Shown here: positions 11,601-23,600 of the stretch, one piece after another | How the letters are laid out: each line of letters starts with the position of its first letter | Numbering within the stretch: the stretch's first letter is position 1 | Origin: Lagopus muta | Lineage: Eukaryota > Chordata > Aves > Galliformes > Phasianidae | Direction of reading: 5' to 3' | Length of the DNA: 64,000 nucleotides | Assembly: GCF_023343835.1 (NCBI RefSeq) | Contig: NC_064437.1 | Location: 46,654,967 to 46,718,966 of the forward strand | Position numbers and translations under genes: made by a program | Notes under the pieces: generated by a model | Database searches by the model: none | What the model saw: only the letters and a program-made list of their open reading frames with translations | Told to the model about the DNA's origin: nothing

Positions 11601-14600
11601 GGCAACACCTACAACAGCTCTGGGAGCTGTTTTGGATACAGTATCAAACAGTTCTGCTCAACATGCCTCAGCATTGTGTGTTCAGCAGTGAGATGACCTA
11701 ATGGCAAAGTCTCACACAATTGCCTTGGAGCAAATGCCAGGAGGTAGGGCACGGCTTGTTTCCAGAGGGAGCCTAAGGGTGTGATGTTAGAGGATGTGCA
11801 GTGCTGTTTGTTCAGCTATAGTGTCCTGATGCCATGCAGTCCCTCTGCCAGAGGCTGCTTGATGCAGTGTGGGAAGCACAAGCTGTTTGGGAGCTGCCTT
11901 GAATGAAGCAGGAGGCTCTACCTTTGCACAAGATAAAACTTGTGCTTGCAGGTTGTGATCCTCACAGCCCCTTCCAGCTCTCTTCACCCTCCCATGAACC
12001 AGTGCAGCTGTATCCAGCTGTGTGCCAGCTGCTGCCTCCCAGCCCCTAGGTTCCCCAGGTGGTCTGCAATCTGTGGGCTGCTTGTGAACCTGTAGGCTAT
12101 TCGTTTTTGGAGTCCTTCTCATTGGATCATGTAAGCTAGCCAGTATCTTCCAGTGCTCTGAGCACCCCTCCCTGCTGTCACAGAGTGGGGAGGGATGCCA
12201 CACAAACAGAAGCAGAAAACAGGAATGCTTTCTGTTTTCCTGACTTAACTGGTAGGTGAATGTATCTCAAAAGCAACACTGATGGCACTGAGATGAGCCC
12301 AGACTGTACAGTGAGAGGGAAGACAGCATCATTAGTAGCATTAATCATCCTAAAGGGCTGGGGGATGGGTTCTGTGCAGTGCTGGGCTCTGTGCAAACAT
12401 GTTTGCTATGAGTGATGCTGGCAGAGTGGCAGATGGATGTTGCAGGAGAATGCTTTCTGGAAGGTTACAATTCAGGGCAAGTTATGTCAAGAACTAAAGG
12501 AGCTGGCTTTTAAAGCAAGTTTTCTTATGGCAGATTTGCTTATCTTCTTCATTACTGTGCATCCTTTAGGCTTTCCCTTAGGGGAGAGGTCTGCACAGTA
12601 CCTGCTGGGCATAATTGCCCTTGTGCTGCCGGTGGCTCTTATCTGGTCGAGAACAGCACTCATATTTCAAATTCCTCCAGAGTGGACACAGGAGGGGAAT
12701 GTGACTCCACAAGCACAGTGGGCAAAGTGCTGAGATGTCCCTGCGGACACCACGCTCTCATGTCAGTGGCTTCTGGGGTTTCTCTGGGAGATTTTGTGCA
12801 TCTTAGTGTCTGGCTGCTTGGGCTCAGCTGCTGCCTGTGGTACAGGATCATTTCTAGCAGCCTGCCAAAAGCTGCATAGGCTGTCAGCCTTTAAATGCAA
12901 ACCATACAGCTGAACTCCGGCAGAGTTCCAGTGCTGGTGTTAGTCCACTGTAATTCTTGACCACTTGGCAATCCTGTCTGATCAAAAATGAATCGCTGAT
13001 TGTGTTCTGCGCTCAGTGCTCCTCACAGGGCTGAGTAATGTGCCCTCATCCCATCTCTAGAGGAGATAAAAGGCATTGACAAACCCAGGCTTAGGGTTAA
13101 GGCCCAGCACCCAGGGTGGTACCCACAGTATGTCTCCTGTGCATTCCCTCAGGTGTAATGCTGTCCCCAGGGGTCTGTCTTATGGTTTGTCAAACAGCAG
13201 CTCCCAAATCCTGGGAGAACTGTAGAACTGTGAGCCCCTTCTGGTGCTCAAGATTTCTTCCTGTCTGCTGGCTATCCCTGTCACAAGTTTTACATGAAAA
13301 TATTGTAGAGGCAATGGCTATGAAGGAGTGGCAGCAGGCTTGGCTGATCCTATGGGCCACTGATGAGCTGAGGGCTGCAGCTTGGCAGACAGTAATCTTC
13401 ATGTTTAAAGCAGATTTTCTGTGTCCACCTGGTGCCTCGTCTGGTCTTTTCATCAGTGCTTTCCTGTTGGCTGAGCATTTTTAGCCCAGGGAAAGCAGTG
13501 ATTGCAGCTAATGCGTGACACCTCTGGGAGGAGAATATTTCCCTAGGGGGAATGATTTGCCATCCAGTCCTGTGTTAGGAGCACTCTAAATCTTGTGAAC
13601 AATGTTTGTTTATGTCTGACAGCTCTGTAGGGTTTGCTCAGCTGCTTTCCAGCATGCTGAAACCTAGCATGAATGTGTAGAATGAATACCAGTTGCAACA
13701 AACTCATAAATGAGGTGTGTCCCAGCTGCAAGGCATGTTTTAATCTGTACTCCTGCTTGAGAGCAGTCCACCCTTCTCATTTCCTCTGCCTGTTAAATAA
13801 TTGAGGAAAGGTCATGATACAGCTCCCACAGAAGTCATTAAAGCTGCACAAAATCTTACATACTGATTGCAAAGCTGCAAGTAGATTTGCCACTCTTCCC
13901 CCTCTGTCCAGGCAATAGTTTTGGTCCAGAGAGGTTGTGTTGTTAAAAGGACATCTTTTTAGCAGAAGTAGGGGAAAAATGAGCAAGCTTTTCAGTTTGT
14001 TAGCTTGAAAATGCCAAGTTTTAGCTGGGAGCTCTTTTTTCACAAGGAGCACCATACCGGGGGCATTACTGCATAGTGTCTACTACCTGGGGGTCACAGT
14101 GAGATCACCCTGAGCTCCTTCTCATCCATCACTTCTCAAACAGCACTTCAGCAGTGCTAGAGCGTATCTGGGAAACAAAGCATCATGCATGAAGAGAAAA
14201 GGGAGATTTAATATATCAGGATATATCAATGTGAGGTCAGGATAGGAGGCCGGGGATGTTGCTAATGATTTTTTGGAAAGTATAGCCAAATTGCATTTTA
14301 AAAATGAGTTTTCTGATGCCTTTCTGCCTCTCTATCCACTTGTTAGAACAAGCACTTTAGGATTAATCATACTGAAATCAGTGAGGCTGTTGCACCTGTT
14401 CCTGGGTGCCAGCTTGTTAAAGGCACAATTCAAAATCTTGTGCCCAAATCTTTCTCACAAAGGAGGAAGCAAATGAGATCATGATGCAGACAAATGTGTT
14501 CATGATTTCAATTAACTCTGATTCTCTCTCCCTTTTCTGGTATATCTGTTCCAGAACTTCCTGTCTGTTCTCAGCACCTTCTGCCCTGGAGAGAACCTCT

Positions 14601-17600
14601 CTATCCAGTGAAGTGTGGAACTGTGTTCTCAGGGTTTTGCTCTCTACTACTGTATGGCAACTGCTGAGTCACAGCCTGAGCAACTGATTGAGCACCTGGG
14701 GAAAGGAATAGCTCAACAGCTCAGCCCTGGGAGCACAGGTGAAGGCAATTCATCTGTGTAACCGAAAGGGGTGGAGCCTGGCAGTACCTCCCTTAGACCC
14801 CATTTAAGGGCTGACTTAAAAAACTTCCTCCTAATATCTAATCTAAACCTTTCTGTCTTAGTTTAAAACTATTCCCCCTTGTCTTATTTTGTCACTTACT
14901 CATCTCCCCCCATAAAATCTTTTCCTGTGGGTGCCAGAACAGAATCCTGATCCTCATGTTCACAGAGGAGCTCTAAGAGATGTCTATCCAGATAGATTTC
15001 TGCTAACGGTTTGCTTTGATTAGTTTTTATTTCCTTGCTTTCAGGCACCAGCAAGAGAAGCCCGGTTTGCTCCAGCTGTCTTTCAAATGTTACTTGAAAA
15101 GCTGCTCCCTGGGAGGCACACTCACTTGTTTCGTTTTCTTGTAGGTGACTCCAGGTAGCAAAGCTGCAATAGCCAACCTGTGTACAGGAGACCAGATCAT
15201 AGCCATTGATGGAGTGAACACAGATAACATGACGCACCTCGAGGCGCAGAACAAAATCAAGGGCTGTGCGGATGAACTCACCCTGACGGTTAGCAGGTAT
15301 GTCACCAGTGGTGGGTGGGGAGACGGGGGGGGGACGTGGAGTGAGCAGTAGCTGTGTTTTGGTTTGGCAGCATTGGTTTGTTTAAGCTGACCTCTTACTG
15401 CTTTGTAAGGCCAGGCGCTGGGTTGCAAGAGGGTGTTGCCTTTCAGCCTTTAATCCTAACGCTGCTTGCGTTTGCTGCACTTTGACCTTATGAAAACAAT
15501 ATTCTCAGTGAGAAATTGGCTGATAAGTTGTCAAAGTCTGTCAGCCTATTCTGTTGCCTCTGACAGCAAGAAATCCAAGACAGGTCTCATGAAAACTTTA
15601 CTCATAGCAGAGGAGGTATGACCAGAGATTACTTTTCTTCCTGTTGCAGTAATTTAGCAGTTAACACGTGTGGTTATGTGCTGTCCAAACTATTATCTAG
15701 TTTTTGCCACATGCAGACTCAAAGATTGTTCGTTTTGAAGTTTAAAAGTACTAGAGCCTGCTGGGGTGCTGGGGATTTACCCTTGTTTAAACTGCGGCTG
15801 TGGGTACCAACTTCACAGTGGATTCAGGAGAGGTGCAAAAGCATATCTCAAGTAACATAGTAGTTCAGTTGTTTGGGACCTTTCCATGATAATGGGAAGT
15901 CTTCTACTGTAACTTGCATAATGCTAGTAATTCAACATTATTTCCCAGGTCAGGAAAAAATGATGGGCCTTGGCCAAAAAAAGCCTGGTAATTCATTGAG
16001 GGGAATTCACAGAGAGAAGAGCAAAGAGCAAAGAGCAAAGCAAAGGTGGTGTGAATGGCATGGCAGACTGCTAGCCCTGACGTTTTTTGTGCTGACCCTT
16101 AACGTGGAAGCTTTCCTGCAGAGGAGTGCTCCTTGGCTGCCCCAAAATGTCTGACTTCTTGGTTTGCAAGCCAGTGCTGTGTGGTTGTGGCTGGGAGAGA
16201 GGAGAGGAGGCCAGGGTTCTTTTAGCTGCTGAGCAGGCTTAGTCTTACAGGTCATTGAGTCTGTAAAATGTGTTTGCTAATGTTAATTACAAAGCTGTTA
16301 ACTTTATGGCTACCCCATGCCCTTATCAGCCTTGGGTGTGGAAGCTGAAGCTGCCTGGAGGCAGGTTTCTAGCTGTGTGTGCAGCTGAGTGGAATCATGG
16401 AGGGCTTTGAGCTGAAACTGCCCAACTCTTTCTCAAAGCCATCTTTAAATGAGACACCATGAAGTGTGTGACAGGCACTGCTGCTGCTGTACTGACTGAC
16501 AAGTAAGTGGCCAAAGAGAGTGTCAATAGTGCAAGGAAGTGAAAAGCAATGATCTAACTACTCTTCCACCCCAGGGTTTAATAGTGTAGCCCATTGCTCT
16601 GTATAAAACCCATTTTAGATGTCTCTAAGGGCCTTCAAGTCTTTGGTCCTCTTTATTCTTTGGGATTAAGATTCTGCTTAGGGAAGAACTGCTTGCTTGT
16701 TTAGAGGTTTGGTAGCTGCTAGAGATGTTTGTATTTGGGGGTATGATACCACAGGATGATTTCTCAGAGAGAAAAAAGCACTGTTTTAATGCCAGAAGGC
16801 AGTCGTGCATCACACAACATCATTCCTGGCCATTCTTTCATCAGGATATTTTATCCCTAGCCCTCAGCTGTCTTCTCTTGGGCCTCTGTAACTACATCTT
16901 TTGTGAATGTGGCTCTCTAAGCAGCTGCCTGGATACAAAGAGGGAAGGATATCGCCTGTGCTTCACCACCACCAGCTCCTGGGTAGGCTGTCCGTGCTCC
17001 ACAGTCATAGCTCATGAGCTGGATCCACATACAAAGCAGCTGTGCTGGCAAGGGCTGCTGGCAAAGGCTCCTGAGCTGACAGGGCAGCAGCTCTGTAACC
17101 GGAGCTGTTGCTGTGGGTCTTTAGTGTTTTTTAAGCTAATACCTGATTAATTTTAAATGATTGCTCATGGAGCTATGTGTGCAAAATGCTATCAGATCAG
17201 TGTTCAGAGTAGCATCAGGGTTATGCCAGGTGGGATTTTTACAGACATTTGTTAGAGCTCATGCCAAAGGTTTCAGTTCCATGAGGGGACACTGCTGTTG
17301 TGACAGTGGGGACATCATTTGTGATTTGTGACTATACTGTGAATGCTGTAAGTACACGAGTTCAAGAGGAGACTGGATGTATTTATGGAAGTAAAATCGG
17401 TAAAGGGCAGTATGGACCATCATAGTATCACTGCTGCAGGAAGCCCCTGGGCTGCAAAAAGCTGGATGCTGGTGTGTTCTAGGGGAAGCATGGTGCTATG
17501 CTCATCTTGTCCTTCTTCCTCACACCTAAACAAATATTATGTGTGTTCATCTGCATCTATGTAACCCTCTTCTCTTTTAGTGGTAGCTGAGTGGTTAAAA

Positions 17601-20600
17601 TGTCCCTGTCTTTGGCTGCATTAGTGATTATTTAAGAGAAGTGTAAATATAGAGAACCAGAGAGACTTAAACACTTCTGGTAAAGGAAATGCTGTTTGTA
17701 CTGTGTACTTGATTGTGAATATCAACAGCATTCCAATGTTTCCTGTTTCGATATTTTTCCTAAATGATGGTAATAGTCCAGAAATATTTCAGATCAGATT
17801 GTAGGCAGGAAATCTTGTCTAACACGTCGCTGTTTAAAAAAAGGATCAAGTGCTAACAGGAGAGACTGTGCCTCAACTGCTTCTTTCGCCTAAAGGGGCA
17901 GATTTTGCTTGAGTGTAAAGTCAGTCACAAACTGTTTTCTCTGAATGTGCTTTTCTAGTTGGCACTGTATGATGTGTGAGCAGAGCTGGAGAGGTCTGCC
18001 TTCAGCCTTGAAAGTGGTTCTTCTGCAGCGTTGGAACACACACCAAATTCCTGCTGGACTTAGCAAGCCTAGCAGGTCCCCCCTCTCTTCTCATTTGTTT
18101 TGCTTTTTTTTTTTTCCAGAGTAGAGAGTCTTCTTAGAAACATAGCTCCCAATAAATGAAGGAAAAGCTTCTGATGTTGTCTTCAGTGGTGTACCCTCAA
18201 GCTCTGCACCACGGTTTTCTTTGATATGCATAGAAAGACCAACTTACAGTGGAGTCTGCACTTCGGTCAACTCAAAGCCACCTGGTTGCCAAACTGAGAA
18301 ATTTCACAGGTGGAGTTTTAAGCCTCTTGCATTCATCAGAGGAAGGAAGTTTGGGATCTTGATTCTTTGAGAAGAGTTTTGTTGTTGTTGTTGTTGTTGT
18401 TTTTTGCAGTGGATGTCTGTACCTCTTAGCACTGACTTTTGAGGGTCAAGCAAAGCCTTGTCCCTGGCTGCCCCTCTACTAAGTGCACCTCCAATTTGCC
18501 TTTTAATGGAGGTGAGCAGCTAGATGTGTCCAGTCTGGAGAGCACTGTCACCTTGCTCTGGAAAATTGGTGTGTTTTGGGAAAGAAACACACTTGGATGA
18601 GAAAGCGTTCAAAGATAGGAAGGCTCAAGAAACAAAAACTCACCCAATGGCCACGAAGTCCAGGGCATCACTGATGTCAGTGGTAATACTTGTAGTGAAT
18701 TTGGTATGCAGCTTTGTGTAGTAGTAGCTACAGATGGGCAGAAGAGGGCAAATACTCATTCCAGTTGCAGTACAGGTGAAAGTTATCTCTGAAAGAAGTA
18801 GCTGTAGTCACCTAGTGGGTAGCAAAGCTGTGCTCATGTGCAGCCATGAGCAACTCCAAGGTAAACTATGGGTATTTATGTTTTTTTAACAAAAGAAGAA
18901 ATATTCTTAAAGCCATTCCTTTGTGTTTGGAGACAGATTGGGGTGGTAATAGGAGAAGAAGATTTGTGGAAAAGAGTGCAAGCATATAATCTTGTTTTCT
19001 GCTCCTACTGTCCTTTTCTTCAAATTCCAATCTCCTACTCAGCAGCCCTGCTGCCAGTGTATGATATATTAATACATTTTTTTGTTTGCAAAACAGTCTG
19101 TTACTCTGCTAAAATGATGCCAAGGAATGAAGCTATGCATTTTTTTTGAAAACTGCTAAGATCAGGAAAGTCAGACTTGCTACCAGCAGATGTTAAATGC
19201 ATCGTCAAAAAGGATCATGTGTAATGCTTATGGAGAAGGAGTGAGGAGAGACAGACAATGTCCTTTGTGCCATACTTGGTAGGTTCAGCTGCACCCTCTC
19301 TGTGGGAAGCTCCCCATCCTTGTTCCACGTGTTGCCAGTGTTCAGCTGTGGCTGCATAAAGCCACAATAGGCTTGGGTTTGTGTTCTAGGAAGTCTGCAG
19401 AGTTTGTTGACTCATTTAAGCTTGCTTTTTGCTTCCCTGCCAGCAAGAGTTTTCCAGGTCTGTCATTGTGCTAATAATGCCTGTGGCCTGGGAAGCCTGG
19501 AGCTGTGCACAGCTATATAAGGAGATGTAGAGCGGCCATCTCCAGCAGCTCAAGGCTCTCCTGGCTGCCTTCGTGCTCCCCAGCTCTCTCAGCACTTTTT
19601 ACCAGTGATAAGTGCTTTCAAAGGCATTTTGGCAAGTCAAACCTGGTGTTTGCTATACTGTTACACCCTCTTTGGCAAGGCAGAAGCTGTGAACTCTGTA
19701 GGTGACTAGTTCAGAAAACAGTAGGTGTGCCTTATCCTTTGCCACTTATCTAAAACCCTGGGAGCTTCTGAGAGAGGACTTGTTTAGGTCTTTCCTCATT
19801 TTTCACCTCACGAACCTTCTACCTTAGAAGAAACTTTTCTGCTTTTAGGAGTTCAATTGCTACTCTGGTAAATTAGACTTGCCTCTCTCAGTGTTTGAAA
19901 TAAGAATGTAAATGTGCCTTTTTTACTGAACTTATTTACGCAATTCTTGGCAACAGAATTAGATCCTCATTTTTCAGCACTGAATTTTCCCTTGAAGCTA
20001 TGGCCTAGCACTGCACACAGAGCGTTGATAACAAAATCTAGCCTCTTGTGATTGCTTATATTATACTGTATTCAAGCCAAGCTTCATGAAGAATGGTGAA
20101 TTTCACAAATACTTCTCCAGATTCTTGCCTTGACTTGCATGCAGTTTCCTTCTTATCCTTCCTACCAGTACCTCTGCATCCAAGCTAGTATCTGTTCTTA
20201 TCTCAGGTTTTGGTTTCTGCCTGGATGGAAAAGCAAATGCACTGCTCATTCCCTGGCATAGTCTTAGTTGCCCTCTCTCCAGTGGTAAAGGGAACAGCAT
20301 GGAAATGTAAACTACAAATGTGATGAAGTTTGTATATTTGCATGCCTGCTATTAGTTTTCCAGGCAGGTGTTCCTGTGTTTGTCTGACAGTCATGTTTCT
20401 GTCCTCTCTTTCTGTACTGTGTGTCACTCCCTTTGCTGGAGTATATAGGAGAAAATATATTCTAACTTAAATTTGAGTTTGAGCTAGCTGCCCATTCCCT
20501 GCTTCCCATAAGTGATATGAACATATGCAGATATGGTGAAGATGTGATCAGTCTAACCAATCCAGCTGACCTGTGCCTCGTATCCCTACTTCCCAGCTTT

Positions 20601-23600
20601 CCAAAAGATAAGTCCTGGGCCAGCAGTTGGACAAAGGTGAACATTTGGGTGCTATTTCTCTCTCTCTCACTTCAGAGCAAGTGCAGGCACTGGTGGCAGG
20701 AACCCTTTACTGAGAGCAGGTGTTGCTGCAGTCCTACTGATTACCCACAGATTGCAGCTTCTGTGGCAGTGGTGGGATGCAATGGGACGTGTGCTGTGCT
20801 GGGCCCACTAGCAATGCATCCCAAGCAAAGCTGTCTCATCTTCAGCTTTGCTGGGGCCATAAATGGGCCGTTGTGAGAGCAAGTGAAGGGCTCTGTGGCA
20901 GCTGTTGTGAAGACAAGGGAAGCTTTGTTCTCCTGGCCTTAGAGGGACAACTGTGCAGGCTGTTTAACCTTTCTGTTTGGATAGCATCTAAACTGGATTG
21001 GAAGTAAAGCCTGGAGTGACCTTGCTGCTTCCATTTATAAGCAGTGACAGATTGGAATGGCAGCAGGCTGGGCAACAAACTGGCATTTTTTGCGTTGCTA
21101 TCAAAAAAGGGAGCAAAATCTGTACAGAAACATGTTGGCTACAGTAGCTGGCCATAGGTATCTCCCAGACACTGGAGACCAATGTGCTGTGCCACCTCAT
21201 GTACCAAGCCAGGGGCAGTAGGATGGAGGTAACCCATTGGGGCCCTGGGAAGAGGTTTCTGCTTTGTGTACATACGTTGACTTGTTCCAAGCTTAAATCT
21301 GCAGATTGTGAAAGGCCTTCTGCTGATTCTGAAACTTGGCATTATTAAACTGCTGCAAAAGAAAATACTACTTGGAAAGTGCTTCAGTCAGGACCAGTGA
21401 GAATTGGCACCAGGGATGCCTCATGCTAGAAATCCACTGAAGTGTTTAATGCTTTCTGAACTGCTCTTTCATCTCCAGCCAGTGTCTACTTGCTTATAGC
21501 CTGGCTGGCAGGTGTTTGTTTCCATGAGCTCTGCTGTGCCCCCATGTTTTCCAGAGGTCACACGTGATCTTCCAAAGAGGAAGGCTTTGTGCTGGTCAGT
21601 GGGCTGTTCCCCTCTGTGCAAATATGATTTTCATGTGCAAAATGCAGCCACCCTAGAGGTGGCTGTGACTTTGTTATGCTCCATGGCTGTGATGTGGGTA
21701 AAAATCACTGGTTCCTCAGGCACTCCTAAAATGCTGGTGACCAGAAGTGAGGAGGAAATAATTGTTTTACACTCACCTGGGGTATGTTGCATATCCACAG
21801 TAACATCAGCTGTTGGGGCAAGATGATTATTAGATTGTTGTAGAGCTGATCCCATGCAGCTGTTATATTTGTGCTCCTCAGTCTGTGTGTGCCCTAGTGC
21901 ATCATATGCCAGAGGTCAGATGGGCAGGCTGTTGGCTCTTGGCACTGCAGCTGCTGCCACAGAATGAAATAACCCCAAGCCAAAGATCTGCTGTACCTGA
22001 CTCAAAGTGTGCAGAGGATGCTGTCTGTGACCCATGCCTGTATACTTTCTTGCAAAAGGATGTACTTCAGAAAGCAGGCTTCAGGCAGGATTTCTTTTGT
22101 GTGAAGTCCAGAGCACAGTAGATGAAGTAGCAGGTGAATGAATTCCCTATAGAAACTCTTCTCTTCCCAGAGTGAGTGGGTTGCCTGTCACTTCCTCCCA
22201 CTGAGCTGCTATCTGGGTGTAAGTATTATTTATGCAGTAAGTGTCTGCGCAGCACAGGTAGGGTTTTTTCATTGTTTTTGTTTAAAAATGTACTGAAAAT
22301 GGTGGGCCTTTGGAATAATAGGGTAGACCAGATTGAATTTTTATTGTGGGTAGCTCTATATCCTGTTTCTCTACCCTTGTCAGCTTTATAAGCCTTTTCT
22401 GTTTAAAGTCTCTTTCCAGCTATCCAGTTAATTCTCAGTGGAAACAATCTTGTTTTGCTAACTAAGAACTTAAACTGTAGCTGGCCCTGACCCCACAGAT
22501 ATCTGGGAAGAACATCTGCCTGCAATTGCAGAATTTAGAGAGTTTCAGGATCTCCTGTCAAAACAGGACATGGATTTCAAAACTCATCCAAAGAGTTTAT
22601 CAGCTGTCTAGTTGTTGCGTTGTGTAATATTTAACACTGAATGATGGTTTTCATTCAGTGATACTGCCGCCACTTTATTCCCTACTATTACAAATTTTGG
22701 CAGAAGCAGCAGTGTTTGGTCCCTCCTTAAAGCTAACTGCTCTCTGTACACGTGAGAATCCTAGATGGCATGTGTTTCCCACAAAGAATCTCAAGCAAAT
22801 CTAAGTTTAATTCCTGTTTCTCCCTCACTACTTTTTCTGTTGTTCTTTGGGGCACAACAAAACTCCAGAATGATTCTTGGTAGAAGCAGCTGGTTTTGGT
22901 CACAGATTTGTGTTTCAGGCTGCTGCAATTGGGTCAGACTAGCAAAGGTTATGCAGACTTTCTCTTGGACACACTGTCATCTCAGTTTTTAGTCCCATTG
23001 CTGACTTTGACCCATTTCTTTTTTTTTCTCCATGATTCCCAAAAGCCTCTGTTCTACATGGATTCTACTGTATGAATAAGAAAATTCTGGAGACCCAAAG
23101 CAAGAAATATTTCCAGCAGCCCAAGTTCAAGAACACAGTGTTCTATATATATTTAATACAGACACGACTCATTTCATTTCCATGCGACTCATAGGAGCTG
23201 GAAAACAGTAATTTGAATTGTCTCAGTTAAAGGGTATGCATCTCGGGGACGTTTCCATCTTCTGCTCTTGGTTGACCCCTAAATATATTGCCTGGGTTGG
23301 AGCCTATATCTCTTGTGTCATCAGTGGAGTCCCAAAGGATGAGTTGTGTGGATTCCTACTTTAACCATACTCAAACTATGCAGAAGTTTGGTGGAGATGA
23401 AGTTCATGAGCTGAAAACAAGTCCTCTAATAGCAACAGTGATGTGCAGCAATGAAAGTAGATTAACTGTTTGGAATTCATGTGTTGCAGAACGGAGTCAA
23501 AAGTCTGGTCACCGCTTGTAAATGAAGAGGGAAAGGCGCATCCTTACAAGATGAATCTAGCCTCCCAGCCCCAGGTAAGGAACAGACTATCTGCATGCTT

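Larger units (their letters stand above)
5686..15144 (+). other. PDLIM1: PDLIM1 intron 1
   Basis: This 9.5-kb intron starts in the CpG-rich region and soon becomes ordinary CpG-poor DNA. It contains CR1 fragments (6423-6558, 14815-14930). Open frames of up to 149 codons show no family resemblance. Nothing else is recognised. Confidence 0.85.
15297..23489 (+). other. PDLIM1: PDLIM1 intron 2
   Basis: An 8.2-kb intron. It contains a G-run cluster right after the donor (15311-15333), a GTT microsatellite (18381-18400), a TATA-like octamer (19514-19521) and a perfect 10-bp hairpin (22635-22660). No coding exon or RNA gene is recognised. Confidence 0.85.

Noticed and set aside
14800..14809. CCATTTAAGG, a perfect CArG-box (SRF site) match near PDLIM1 exon 2
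   Set aside because: A single 10-mer adjoining a CR1 fragment with no conservation evidence; expected by chance in 64 kb.
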